Below are positions 12,851 to 25,084 of a stretch of DNA of 64,000 nt, piece after piece. The notes under the pieces are model-generated. The model searched no databases, was not told the DNA's origin, and saw only the letters and a program-made list of their open reading frames with translations. Source of the stretch: Cavia porcellus (lineage: Eukaryota; Chordata; Mammalia; Rodentia; Caviidae); assembly GCF_034190915.1 (NCBI RefSeq), contig NW_026947502.1, positions 34,068,785 through 34,132,784 on the forward strand, written 5' to 3'. A program made the position numbers and the translations under genes. Each line of letters begins with the position of its first letter. Position 1 is the stretch's first letter.

Positions 12851-13554
12851 CCACATCTTGGATTTATCCACCTACAAAACTTTACCTCCCTGGGTAGAAA
12901 ATCCGTTTGAGAGTATGTGACATCCAAGCAAATTTCAGAGACTGATGTTACAGAATTTCTAGTTTCTTTTAAACCATTTGCATCCAAAACATTGGCAGCT
13001 GGGCATTGTGTGTGTTCACATCAAACAGGGCAAAAGCAATGGGAGACTTGCTGAACAAACAGTCAATGAGAAAGAAACTTCCAGAAAGGTCTGCATTAAT
13101 GAAGCAGCGTATGGGAGAAGTCCCTTGAAACACTGTCAGTGTTGGTGATGAAACTCTCATAATCATGAAGTTAAAGGCGAGGGGTGGAAGTAACAGTCAC
13201 CAGCATCCCACTCTCTTGAAATAAGAATTTCCTGGAAGCTTAAGCTGTAAGTCATAGAGTGCTCTGGCCCTGAGTTGGGTCCCTATCTCCAGCTCTAATG
13301 AGGCCTTATGAAAAAGTAGATCTGCCTTTTAAGAAAATTTCCTGCCAACCCAGAAATTGGAGAATGTATCCAAGTCTAACTGGTACTAACAAGCTAGAGA
13401 CAATAAATGAAATCTTTAGCTAACTCAGAAACATCTTCAGCTAACCTCTCTACGATTCAATAATAAAAAACTACTTCCATTTCTATAGCATTTGATCATT
13501 CATCGTGGCATTTTCACATCCTATCATCTCTTGTGAATCTCTAGTTCCCTGGAA

Positions 13555-13625
13555 GGCCAAATCAGCATCACCATCATTTTACAGATGGAGACAACTGAGG
13601 CTCAGAGTTATGGCCTTGTGCCTAG
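13555..13625 (+). repeat. MIR SINE fragment
   Basis: Core-like CATTTTACAGATGGAGACAA followed by CTGAGGCTCAGAG, the usual MIR signature. Confidence 0.75.
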
Positions 13626-14119
13626 ATGGGAGCCCCAAGGAGAGCTCAGGTAGGACCCTCTGACTCTGTAGAGCAGGGTGAACTCTCAGCCTGTGCCTGC
13701 ACCTGCTCCCATAGCCAGGCTGGAGCAAGAGTAAGCAGAAATGACCTACAGGGCCCTGTACTCAGTCTTCTGTGTCAGGGACAGTGTCAGGGAGACTCAC
13801 AGCTGGGCAAAGCCAGAGCCATACAGATGGCTGCCTCTAATTAGTACTAGCATGCACATTTCTCATCAACAAAACCAGAACACTGAAAGGTCCCAAAGGC
13901 AGTCACCTCCTCTGCTGTTCTTTTGGCAACAGATAGATCTGGGCATTTCCAGCCACTCAGGTTATTCTGGCTCAATAGTTTCCTATAACAAGGTGCAGAC
14001 AAGGATTATACTCAGGTGAGAAAGGCCTGGACAGGTCAGGCCCATCCCTGCATACCCCAGCAATGGGAGACTGGACGGTACACTGTGTGGGGGAAGATTC
14101 CTGGTCAGCCTTCCAGACA

Positions 14120-14290
14120 GCTTGATCACTTCCCATCTGGATGACACCACAGGCAAGTTACTTAGCTGATTACTTGGTTTCTTCACCTGAAAAATGAGGA
14201 CACTAGCAGTATGGACTTCATGGGCGACTGTGGGTATTAAGTGATCAGACACCTGTAAAACACTGAGAGCAGTGTCTAACACTGTTAAGG
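14120..14290 (+). repeat. MIR SINE fragment
   Basis: GGCAAGTTACTTAGCTGATT, TTCTTCACCTGAAAAATGAG and a trailing GTATTAAGTGATCA follow the MIR order. Confidence 0.7.
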
Positions 14291-14449
14291 ACTTACTAAA
14301 TGTTATCCATTGCTGTAATTGCTCATTTCAGACACAATGCTCTTGAAAGAATACAGGATGTGAGGAAATGTGCAGGTGCAGCACGCTTAACAGTTCAGAG
14401 CAATGAACAAAGGAGATGAGAAGCCAAATACAAAATGAAAAACTCACCA

Positions 14450-14785
14450 AGAGAGACAGAAAAAGCCCACTGTAAACATCAAGCTCACTTCAGAATCAAG
14501 GCCTCTGCACTCACCATCTCCTCTTCTTATGAAGCTCTGCCCCAACTCCTCCCATGGTTCAAATGCCCCTTCTCAGCAGTGATTTTCCCCACTCTATCAC
14601 AGCACCCCATGGTGCTATTCCCAAGGTATTCATCACTATTTGAAATGATGCACATGCTTGCTGACTACCCTCCCTCTCCAAATACTGACTGCGTGAAGCA
14701 GGAAGACACCCACTCTGTTTTCACTCTCCTCAGAACCTAGAACCATGTCTATCACATAGCAGATGTTCATTAGATTTCCTGATTC
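14450..14785 (+). repeat. L2 LINE 3' end fossil
   Basis: Follows the L2 3' order: CTCTGCCCCAACTCCTCC, then AACCTAGAACCATGTCTATC, CACATAGCAGATGTTCATTA. Diverged. Confidence 0.65.
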
Positions 14786-15639
14786 AATCACTGAACACTG
14801 AACCAAGTCTTCAAGAATAAGAAAATTTGCCAGATGGAGAAAGGATATACTATGTAAGGAACCATAAGGGCAGATGTGTATCTGGACTGAAGTTTTGCTG
14901 AGGACTGAGGCCCCAGAGATTCTCTGAGACCAGGCTGGTACAATCCCACGGCATGAGCTCCACAGTGTAGCACGGACTATTTATTCTCTGATCTCCATTC
15001 AATTTGTCTAGATCCAAGTATTCAGACAGTTTAGGCAGGCAACTGCCACATTATTCCCTGCTATTCTCCACCATAGGAGGGGCAGGGGTCTCCTGCTGCC
15101 AGTGGCCATCTGCCGGAATGAATGGAGTGAAGAAGATTTCTGAAGTCTTCATCCTCTTCCTTGAGAAAAAGTATGTATAAACACATTTGTCAACCTTGTC
15201 ACACCACAGCCACAAACTGGGGAGATCTGAAGAAGCCCGAGGTGTGCTATGAGGCCTCTTCCCAGCCCAGCCTTCACGACAAAACTCACTTGTAGTGAAG
15301 AGCCAACATCAGAACATTTCAGTGATCAGTGAGGGGAACAATTTGAAAATTAACAACTGTATTAGCAGAGAACTGGTATTTTAGTTGATTTTTGCATCAG
15401 TGGAGGAATATGGATTTGTAACACAAAAATATATGCAAATGGAATCCTCCACTCATCAAACATTTATTTGGTGCAGGCATTAAGATATAGTAACAAATAA
15501 CTCAAAGACCATTTCCTCAAGGCAGTCACAGGCTGAGTGTGACCAAGTAAGTGATGATCAAGTTTCCTTGAGACAAAACAACCAAAGAATAGTAGATCAA
15601 ATGGTAATAATTATGATGATCAAAACAGCAACTGACACT

Positions 15640-15780
15640 TTCTGAGACTTTACTCATTTAATCCTAAAGAAACAGATGAGGCAGTGTTATTGTTGCCCAC
15701 ATTTTGCAAATGAAACAGTTAAGACATGGGAAAGTTGGGTCCCTTGACCAAAGTCACATAGCTCACCAGGGCTACACAGA
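15640..15780 (+). repeat. MIR SINE fragment
   Basis: TTTACTCATTTAATCCTAAA, ACATTTTGCAAATGAAACAG and ACCAAAGTCACATAGCT match the MIR core and tail. Confidence 0.75.
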
Positions 15781-15849
15781 TTTATTGCAGTACCTAGCAT
15801 TAAGTACCAAGAAGACCTAGTACCAAGAAGACTCTACCACTCAGAGCTT

Positions 15850-16075
15850 AGCAGTATTCCTCAGATCTTATGACATTTTGGACCTGATAGATCTTCATTA
15901 TCTGCCTTGTGCACTATGGGAACTTGAGGGGCATCAATGGCCTCTGTTCACTTGATGCCAGGAGCAACTCTTTCTCCTTTTCACTCTTGTTGGATCAACC
16001 ACAAATGCCTTAACATTAGTGAGTATCCCTTGAAAAGTCTCCACTGTGAGAACCACTAGGCTCAAGAGCCACTAG
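15850..16075 (+). mobile_element. MER5-like hAT-Charlie fossil
   Basis: TGACATTTTGGACCTGATAG, CTGCCTTGTGCACTATGGGA, CACTTGATGCCAGGAGCAAC and a terminal GTGAGAACCACT follow the MER5 consensus order, ending in the expected terminal repeat. Confidence 0.75.
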
Positions 16076-18584
16076 GTTGGGGAAAGAGTATGCTCAAGGC
16101 ACCTGGACAGGAAGTGGGACATCAGTTCTGGACTGAGTGTGGCTGGTAGCTGGGGTGCATTTCAGGAAATGGCAAATGTTAAGCCTAAAGGTGTGAACAA
16201 TAACCAGATAACACAGAAGCCTCAAAGTCCACAGTATGAATTTAGACCATCATCAGGATGATAGGGAGTCTAGAAAGCACATTAGCTGAAATAAATTAGA
16301 CTTAGGGCTCAGAAATATGGAAAAGGAAGCACATCCCTTCTATAAGGAGATTTGAAAATATAGTGGCAAGAAATGGTGAGAGCCACAATAACACCTATAA
16401 ACAAAACTGGTATCTGACCAAAAAAGCAACGGCCAAAACCTAAATTCAGAGACTGCCAAGAAGTCAGGAAAAAACATGAAGTTGAGAGCAATGGGGAAGA
16501 TGCACCAAACAGGCCCAGGGGGGATGGGGTATGCTGTCCAAAGGTAACAAGAGCCTGCAGACCTGGGAACCTGGATCGACAGAAATGCCACCAACAGGGA
16601 CAGGAAGCACAAAGGAAAAGGTGAAGGTTTAGGAGCAAGAGCAATGCACTTTTGCATGTGCTCCGTGTGAGCTGCTAGTGAGGAGGTCATTATGCAACTG
16701 AGGGAGCCATGTCTTGGATCTCGGAGAACATCCTGGGCTGGAGGTGCTTACTGAGCGCATGCGGCATGTCTGGTGTAGTTTGAAAACAACTAATGAACTC
16801 AGTTATCCAGGAGAGACGGAGACAGTGGGAAGTGAGCTAAGGACAGGACTCCAGGGAATCGCCAGTGTTTATGAAAGACTAGGAGAGAAAACAGGACCAG
16901 GACATGACAGAGATATTGGGAGTCCATGTCTGCAAGCAAAACCAGTACTAAGGAGAAAGTAGTCCTAAAGAAGCCAAAGAAAGACAGGATAGAAGAAGTA
17001 AATAAGGGGTGCCCAGCCCATCTACTTTCATCATATCCATAAAATTCCATGAGGAAAGGAGAAGGAACTGCCACAATATAAGCAAGGACATTTCTCCCAA
17101 TTTTGATTGTTGAAGAGACAACTGACTCCAACACACTTATTAAATTCATTTGTGTTCTCACTGAGGTTAGAAAACAACTGCAGTATCAAAAAGCTGCCAA
17201 ACTCATGATAGCTGAAAAAATTAAAATCATGACAGCTGAACAGGATGGGCAAAGCTAACACTTGGAATACAAATTCCAAGTTCCATCCAAATTATTTTCC
17301 ATAATAAATGTGCTTATACTTTTGAAAGAGCCCAAACTTGATTCTTGTTTATGCAGACAGATTCTGTTGACCCCTGGAGGGTTTTACTAGGAGATATATA
17401 GGTATGTTTCCAGAATATAAGGTCTTATTAGAACAACACTTCACACAGTTGCATGCTTACTTGGTACATGTTTACGTCTCAACACTTATCTGCAATCTGT
17501 GCATGCCTGGCTCTTTGTCCATCACTCACAATGAATCTATTTGAGTGAGCAATTATGATGCAACTCCACAGTGCTCAAGAAGTTGGTAAAAACCAATTTT
17601 GAAACAGGAGATACACAGGCCCCCAGAGGACAGAAACACACAATGCATGTTTGCTCTTCCAAGATTTCTGTGGACAAAAAAACATGCATTCCAGAACCCA
17701 AAGCTCAAGTCATTCTGCACACAAAATTAGTTCCCAATACAAAGCATTGCAACTGCATAACCTAAATCCATGGGGTCTTATACAACATTCATCTTTTCCC
17801 ACCAACATCTTATATTCTGTTCTGGTGTATTTTTAGATCTACAGATAAATAAAATAAGAAGCAACATAAGCTTAAAATCTCTTATCCCTGGTTTAGATGT
17901 TCACCATGCCACAATCTGCCTCTGACAAATCAGAATCATGTGGTTAAATGTGCAAACAATTACTCAATTTAATTACATCATGCAGAAGTTGAAAAACAAG
18001 CTGTAATCACAGTGGATGCTGTTCATTTTATTCCAAAAGCCACCATCTTTTATGTTCCTGATTGGATTTCATTCTTGGACATAAGAGGAGGGGCTGACTT
18101 GGAATTTCTCCCGAGGCTTTCATACTAAGTACACGAATTCGCAGGGGACTGCGAGGGTCACGTCTCCATAAGGAGGCAGCTGGATCTCTCCTAATGCAGT
18201 TTATTTCAGCTCTTTCAGAGACAGGGTCCAAGCTAAATCATGGTCCAAATCCTCATACTGAACAGTTGCACATCTCATCTGCAGAGTCCTGGGAGCCAAA
18301 AAAGTCGGGCGCCCTGGCACTTAGATGAAGAAAGAGCCAAGCACCATCCCACGTTATATTTGGAGTGATGTTTAAGACACAGTTTTAGGAAACAGACCAG
18401 TGACACCACCTCCCTTTGCCTCATTTTTCTCCTTCGTACAAAGGAAAACAAAAAAGAACCTATGTTATAGAGTTAACGTGAGAAACAGATAAGAGTGACA
18501 TGGCAAGTGTTTGGCACATGCCCTGGTGTAAGTAATAAGTCCCTGAGGTCATTAATATTATCTAATGAAAATTTGGGATAAAGA
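16076..18584. other. Unique intronic DNA, no feature assigned
   Basis: Several short open frames (for example 16309-16690 and 16799-17161 on the minus strand) are leucine/serine-rich and lack any recognisable domain. I regard them as chance frames. Confidence 0.45.
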
Positions 18585-19140
18585 AAATCTGCATACTAGT
18601 TATTCATGGCTACATAACAATAACCTCAATGGCTTAAAGCAGCAGGCATTTATTACCTCCGTTTCCGTGGGTCACAATCCTCAGCCTTCACGTTGCTCTC
18701 TGCTGGGATCCAGTGTCCCTGGAAAGCCTCAGTGGAGAGGGTCTGCCTCCAAGTTCACTTTCTTGGTTGTTGGCAGCACTCAGTTCCTCATGCATACTGA
18801 TGGGCCTGAGGCCTTAGTTCCTCTGTGGAGACCAGAACCTCTCCCCCGTCCTATCCCCAACACTACCACTACCACCCCCACAGCTTACCTCAGGATGCAG
18901 ACTCCTCGGGGTCCCTTACAACAGGGCCAGCTTCCCTGGGAGTGAGTGAATGAGGGAGCAAGAGAGGGCATGCCACACAGAAGCCACACTCTGTGTAATC
19001 CAATCTCAGAAGTGATATCCTACAATTGCAGTGTTTTCTATTTGCTGGATGTCACTAACTCTAGCCCACCCTCAAGACTGGATTACACTGGGGATGTACA
19101 TTGGGAGGTGAGGTCTATCCTAGAAGCTTCCTGATAGGAT
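18585..19140 (-). mobile_element. Ancient LTR-type repeat, family uncertain
   Basis: On the plus strand it opens with ACTAGTTATTCATGGCTACA, TAACAATAACCTCAATGGCT, TAAAGCAGCAGGCATTTATT, contains GGTTGTTGGCAGCACTCAGT, and closes near CTAGCCCACCCTCAAGACTG and GGATTACACTGG. This is the order of a mammal-wide LTR-like repeat (MaLR/MLT-type) in reverse orientation. The name is from memory and unsure. Confidence 0.55.
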
Positions 19141-19194
19141 TAAAGGCCCAGCATCTTCCCAGGGATCCGCCCCCACTTCCTTCATTCTTTCTCT

Positions 19195-19500
19195 CAGCAG
19201 ATGTGTAAACACTGTCCCTTTGCCAAGCACTACACAAAGGCCATGAAGATTTCTGAGAGCAAATAGACATGTTTCATTCTAGGCTGTTATCATGAAGTCT
19301 AGAATCCAGCAGGGGAAATAGATATTTAAGTAATAAGGCAAATTATCACTGAATTAAAGTAGTGACAAATGCCATAAAGAACAACTTATAAAATTACAGA
19401 ACAAATGTATCTACTCCAGATTCCAGGATGGATTCCCTAAGGAACAGAACCAAGCTGAGATCAAAAGGATGAGGAGGAATTAACAAGTCAAAGGGAAAAG
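19195..19500 (+). repeat. Mammal-wide ancient repeat, family uncertain
   Basis: Pattern TTTGCCAAGCACTACACAAA, CATTCTAGGCTGTTATCATG, CAGGGGAAATAGATATTTAA resembles a common ancient mammalian repeat (ccaggcactg...cagtctagtgggggagacag). Diverged. Edges approximate. Confidence 0.4.
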
Positions 19501-19801
19501 CAGGAAAGAGAACAGAAGCACAGATGCACATAATCAGAGCATATGATGGCCAGGAGGATGACGTATCTCGCCTAAGACAGAGGCTCTGGAAACAGAGGGG
19601 CAGTCGAATGTGTGTGGCTAGTAACATTAGATGGAAAAGTTTTTAATTGGCTATTTTCAAGGAAATTCAATTCACAAAATATAATTCACAGATAGCTGTC
19701 TTCCATGGCTTGAACTAGACCCACAAAAACACTATCCAGATAAATCGAGTTAGTAAAATTCACTTTGGTCTCGGATCTTCCAGATTTCTGAACCTCTAGA
19801 G

Positions 19802-19860
19802 CAGTGGTAGTGGACCAATGGCACACATGCCCCAGAGAGCTGTGTGTTATCACTGAAAGC
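19802..19860 (+). mobile_element. Terminal piece of a hAT element like the one at 34146-34337
   Basis: Starts CAGTGGTAGTGGACCAATGG and continues CACACATG. Its first 27 bases match the reverse complement of the right end of the 34.1-kb element with about four differences. No second terminus was found, so it is truncated or has recombined into the adjacent 21-bp tandem repeat. Confidence 0.5.
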
Positions 19861-19923
19861 TCTAATGCCTTCGAAGGCTATTCTAGTGCCTTAGGAGGCT
19901 GTTCTAGCGCCTTAGGAGGCTAA
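19861..19923. repeat. 21-bp tandem repeat, three copies
   Basis: Units start at 19861, 19882 and 19903. Copies 2 and 3 read TCTAGTGCCTTAGGAGGCTG and TCTAGCGCCTTAGGAGGCTA, each plus one base. Copy 1 is more diverged. Confidence 0.9.
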
Positions 19924-20761
19924 AGCTTTTTTTTAATAATGTGTCTATAAAGACAGTATTATAGAGTTACATTGGCCCAACCAAAATCAGATCGCATTCC
20001 CGTGGTTTACTGCTAACAAGACACACTCACTTACAGTAATGAAGACTGCATTCTCACTCCATCTCATTATACTCAATCAATTTTTCCATAAATAATGCTG
20101 CTATATGACTCTGAAGAGTTCAAGAGAACAGCAAATGCTGATCCAGGGCAGAAACGAGCCTGAGACACTCAAAGAGGCTTTTCTTTGGATACTCAAGGTT
20201 AGAGAATAAGCTTAGAAACAGATGCAGCTTGGTGGGTATTTAAATAAAGAACTTTGCTCCAAGCCATTCAAATTCTGCACAATGCTTTCTCCTGCTTACC
20301 AGCAAGCTGCAGGTTCAAGTGTCAAACAGCCACAGAAAAACACATTCCAATACACTGGAAATTTAACACAAATTTACAAGAAAAGAAACTAGTGGATCCT
20401 CTTTAAATACTTGCTGAAATACTTAAAACAAAAGGCCTATGCTGTAACGCTATCAACAAAGGACCATTTTCCAATTCATGCTGAAAAACCCCCAAGTACT
20501 CCATCAGTAGTCAGTACACACATAACAACACGGTTAACATTTAAGGCACGGTAATGTCGTATTCATTATGCTCAAAAATTAAAGAGTCAACCATACGCGA
20601 GCTCTGGAAATAACAGACCTTCAGCCCCGCTCTTCGCAGACCTAACACCTGGATGGAATTCCCAAGGCAAAACCCACAGACAGAACAAAGCAAGAGCAAT
20701 CAAAGTTGTGTGCTTTCCTGGGGTAAAAAACCACACAGAGTTAACACCAAAGGAGAGGGGC

Positions 20762-20788
20762 TGTACACACGTGCGCATGCGCGCACAC
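20762..20788. repeat. 27-bp perfect purine-pyrimidine alternation (Z-DNA-prone)
   Basis: TGTACACACGTGCGCATGCG followed by CGCACAC alternates without a break and is rich in CG steps. Confidence 0.85.
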
Positions 20789-21158
20789 CTACTGATGTTT
20801 GCCCCATCACCCACGGGAATGCATCTAGGTCCGGGCAGAAGGGAAGTTAAGAGTGATACAGAAGGAGAAAACTGCTTAATAAAATAGTTCATCAAGCTCT
20901 CAAAGTAGTTTTGGGAAACTGCAGGAGGCCAGAAGGCCCTAAATTTAGTCTGTAGGCTGGCAAAACAAGCCTCTGGCTGGAAGTTGAAAGAACTGGATTC
21001 CAGCCTCAACTAATTAACTCTTTGGCCTTTCACAAACATCTTCAATCAATCAATTAACAAGCAATTATTGAGTAGCTATTATACAGTTGCTCTGAGGAAT
21101 CGGTAGGGCTGGTATGAAGGAGGCTCAGATTCCACTGCTTACCCACAAGGAACTTAAC

Positions 21159-21255
21159 TTTTTTTTTTTAAACTTTTTATCGGTACCAGGGATCGAACTC
21201 ATGAGCGCCTGCTTACAAGGTAGGTGCTTATGCCACTGAGCTAAATCCCCAGCCC
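21159..21255 (-). mobile_element. ID-like SINE, minus strand, with 13-bp duplications
   Basis: Reverse complement begins GGGGCTGGGGATTTAGCTCA and contains GAGTTCGATCCCTGGTACCG followed by an A-rich tail. Direct repeats CAAGGAACTTAAC at 21146-21158 and 21256-21268 flank it. It belongs to the same variant as 56210-56312. Confidence 0.93.
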
Positions 21256-21604
21256 CAAGGAACTTAACATTTTAACTCAGGAGGAAAAACAAATGCATAA
21301 TAAAACCTCAGCTTTCCAAACCTGCAGGAATAACTCTGCTACTCAGTCCCCAGTGAGCTGGAAATAAGCATTTCGGTACACGAGACTTTTAACCTCACAT
21401 ACTTTTTAAGATGGCAATCTTTCAAAAATGCATATGTCATAATTTCCAAAGATTTATTTTAAAGTACAAATACTGATTCTTCTGGATATGAATTATAAAA
21501 ACAAAAATATGTAGGCTTGTCTTAATGACTCATGGTCAAACAACCTTGGGAAACAATGGGCAGAAAGTTAAATTGGTACTTAGAAGACTTCTCATAGCCT
21601 TTTA

Positions 21605-22010
21605 AAAATTGTTCAACAGATGAATGGATAAGGAAAAGGTAGTGTTTATACACAATGGAGTACTATACTGCCATAAAAAGGTAACTTTGAGGTATTCATA
21701 GGTGAATGGATACAATTTGAGAACACAATGTTAAGTGAAATGTCAGACACAAGCTCAAACATCATATGGTTTTCTTATATGAGAAACACAAACCAATAAA
21801 AGCAAAATATAGGCTAAACTGCTTCAGTTATACTAGTTTACCTTACACTATTGGAAGTTTTGTGTCATTACCTATTTCTTTTTTGTAAAAATCTTTTTGG
21901 TTTATGTCTGCTACTCAGAGTAGCTACCTTGAAGATGATTTTATGGCATAAAACTATTGTCAGTCTCATTATTTTGTTATGAAATTTTATTTTTTAATAA
22001 AAGAAAAAAT
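21605..22010 (+). mobile_element. L1 LINE 3' end
   Basis: GATGAATGGATAAGGAAAAG, ACACAATGGAGTACTATACT (ORF2 end) then a single 3'UTR unit (TACTCAGAGTAGCTACCTTG) and an AATAAAAGAAAAAA tail. Strongly 5'-truncated. Confidence 0.85.
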
Positions 22011-22012
22011 GT

Positions 22013-22140
22013 GTAGGCAACTGCAGGGGTACATGCCTGTAATCCCAGCTATTCTGTAGGCTGATGCAGGAGGGTCTCAAGTTTGAGGTCAGTCAGGACA
22101 TGGAAGGCCCCAAATTTAATCCTTCACTATTCAAAATGAT
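22013..22140 (+). mobile_element. Degraded B1-like SINE
   Basis: GTACATGCCTGTAATCCCAG, CTATTCTGTAGGCTGATGCA and GAGGTCAGTCAGGACATGGA match B1 order with many changes. It lies directly after the L1 tail. Confidence 0.75.
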
Positions 22141-22189
22141 GAAACAAAACCCTAATAAGTATTATATATAAAGGGGCCACATGATATCC

Positions 22190-23310
22190 TTTTCCAGGGC
22201 ATCAGCTCATGGGATGAAGGTTCAGCACAATATATGTGGAAGGACAACCACACGTACCTGCTTGTCTTAAAGTAGCTGCTGCCAGCAGCTCAGAAATATC
22301 TCCTCCCAGACCTTGGTCATGGCACCGGCCACCCTTGGCATAATGAGCCACTTGTGGGTCACAGCTCAGGCCCCCATTCAGTCCCTCTCCATTGAAGACA
22401 AAGCCACTTAGTCTCCCATGGAAGGGGGCATTCAGAGTAGCTCACCCTGGGAACTCCCGTGTGGACCCAGAGGTTGGCTGTCACCACCTCCCGAGGCTGG
22501 GAATGCTTTGCACCAGTCACCCCTCGAAGTTCCGTTTCCTCTGGAAAGACTCCAGCCCACAACGACCTTGTTGGGTCCCACACTGAGCACAGAGGACCAT
22601 GCAATGTTCCCAGCCCTTCTCCAGCACAGCCTGGATACCGACTGGGGTGGTTTTCATGTTCACTGCCCTCTGGGGCTATTTCCTCTCCAGGAATGTGTAG
22701 CCCATCCTCCCAGGGCGGGGGAGCTTGGTGCCTGAGAACAGACACTCAAACATCTGCTCATCCATCAAGTCAAATTTAAAAAAACAATGCAAGGTACTGT
22801 TATGAAAAGAGATTGCCAGCCAGTCTGGCAGTGGAGCTCCCACCATAAAATCTATGCTGTTGGTCTTGTCCATGGCACGGCGTGGCAGATGAAGCTGTCC
22901 CCTACCTGTGATGTTGGTATCAGTTATAAGGCCAAAACTCAAATGAGGTAAAGGAGCCCACGTCTGCTAAAGCTTCTTTCTGAAAGTGTGGCTAAGAGCA
23001 GGCTTCGCCAGAGTTCTGTTGTCTCCAAATCCAATCTGATGATGAAGGCTGCCCAAGAAAGGGCAGTGCCCTGCATGCAGCCCGTGGAAGTTTCCTTGGT
23101 AACAAGCACACCAAAACCAGCAGGCAGGTGGGCCCTGGGGCTACAAAACATCCTGACCTCCCTCCCGGCCCGTACTGGAAAGGAGGATTGGCCCAGAGCG
23201 AACTGCCCGTGGCTGATGAAATGTCCCCAGCCCCATGGGAGTCAAAGCACCAGCAGAGTTAGGGGCGTAGGCACCGGAAGCAAACCAGCCAGGGCTCTGC
23301 CATGATTCAG
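22190..23310. other. GC-rich segment open in several frames, unresolved
   Basis: Frames are open on both strands (minus 22676-22942 and 22359-22745; plus 22418-22779 and 22988-23305). The two minus frames are in different registers and no family could be recognised. A decayed processed pseudogene is possible. No poly(A) tail or duplication defines it. Composition is richer in G+C than its neighbours. I assign no function. Confidence 0.3.
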
Positions 23311-23790
23311 CTTCTGTCCTTGAACATCTTAGTGAACGATCTGAGCCTCAGTTTCCTCCTGTGTATACAGGTCTGAAAATAGGATTTTTTAAATAGGACT
23401 GTTGTGTGAGATAAGGGATAATTACACAAAGTACTTAGCACAGCCTAGGATACATAGTAAATGCTTACTAAACATTGGTCTTAGTAGATTAACTCTCAGT
23501 TCCCCAATCCCATCTGACATTCGCACATAGGGGATTTTAGACTCATCTATCTGCATGATGTATGTTCAAGATGTGTTCTTTTTCACATAATTAGGTTGAA
23601 CTATTTCCCTGTTCACCTCATCAAATCATAAACAAAGTCTAATTACATGTATGTTTTCTAGCTTTGCCCCTCAATAGCTATGAGGATATAGGCAGTTTCC
23701 TCATTGTAAAAATAAAGATAATGACAGCCCCTGTTTCATTCAATTCTCACAAAGCTTTAGTAGAGATATAAGGACAGTAAAGTGCTCAGA
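23310..23790 (+). repeat. Two MIR fragments (about 23310-23480 and 23650-23790)
   Basis: First: CTGAGCCTCAGTTTCCTCCT and TACATAGTAAATGCTTACTA. Second: GGCAGTTTCCTCATTGTAAA and CAATTCTCACAAAGC. Both follow MIR order and are old. Confidence 0.7.
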
Positions 23791-24529
23791 GCATGGTAAC
23801 TCCCCATCAGTAGTAGCCACCATTAGTAGCTGTGTGGTTATATTCACCAGAGTGAGGAGAAAGCTCCACCATTAACTTTTGGAGGACTTCAAGGACTTGG
23901 TGGCTATTTTGAAACTTTCCACCCAAAATAAATACTGATGGCTCCCGTGGCCAGCTGGGACCAGTAATCAGCAGATCAGACCCATGACAAAGTGCAGCAA
24001 AGCCCAAGAGACAAAGGTTCAGCAGCAAGAAAATGAGCATCTCCCTTGAGCCAGAGGTGTCCCAGGATTCTCTCCTCCTCTCAGCAGGGAAAAGACTGAG
24101 AACAAGGTGATCAGGGAACTCTTCATCAGCCCTGCAATCAGCAGAAGGGTAATAACATGTCATGAGGCCTGCAGGCACAGAAAATAACAGAGCAGAGTGA
24201 TTTAGTCCAGGGACACTGGGCAGGAGAGGGAAAGGAGCAGCTGATAAGGATGAATAAAAATGGAAATGATGACAATATCCCTCGCAAGGTGTGAACTAAA
24301 GTCAGACTTCACTAAAGAAGTCAACCTGCAAAAGAGCGCTTTCAAAACCACCAGCATGAATTCACAGAGGTGGGAAGTGGGGCATGCCACCAGGGTTGTC
24401 CAGCTTGAGCACTGGCATCAGACTTGTGCACATTTGGATTGGATCATAGGAATGAGGCATATAAGAAATGACTTGTTCTGAGGCAAACATCCTGGTCAGG
24501 CAGGAGGGGTCCCTGTCATGCAATCTGTC

Positions 24530-24923
24530 TCAGTTACTTTTCTCACTGCTGAGACAAAATACCCAAAATTAAAGTATGCAAGGTTTATTTAGCTCATAGT
24601 TTATGGAGGTTTCAGTCTATAATTGGCTGGCTCCAACATAGGGTGGTATGGCAGAGAAACAACAGTTCATGGTGACACAAAACAGCAAAGGCAATGATAC
24701 AGAGAAAGGAAGAGGGAGACCAGCCTCTTTCTGTCCTTACATTATATCTAGTGTACTGGGATTATGGAGGTGCCAATGCAATCTGTGGGCTAATCCAGCA
24801 GTTACCTACCATTAATCCCAGCACTGCGCTATGAATCAATCACACACTCTAGATCACAATCACATACAATCAATCTATAACCACATTAGGCTTTGGGAAG
24901 ACATCTAGACACAAACTTTAACA
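24530..24923 (-). mobile_element. Solo LTR, MaLR-like, with 5-bp duplication
   Basis: 394 bp in reverse orientation, flanked by CTGTC at 24525-24529 and 24924-24928. On the minus strand it starts TGTTAAAGTTTGTGTCTAGA and near the end carries the polyadenylation signal (plus strand AGGTTTATTTAGCTC). A 5-bp duplication fits ERVL/MaLR integration. No internal genes remain. Confidence 0.85.
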
Positions 24924-25084
24924 CTGTCTTTCCTTTGAACGATCCCCACCAACCACTGCATCCTGGAAGAAGGAGGTTGTCAGAGAAAAAGAGCTCAAAC
25001 CTTAGAAGAATATAGGAGACGGTAAAACAAGGAAAAAAGTGCAATTGGAACAAGGGTACAAAAATTGCTCAGTGCAAGTTGATA

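Noticed and set aside
20587..21009. 140-codon minus-strand open frame as a gene
   Set aside because: No recognisable domain, no splice or retrocopy context. Considered chance.
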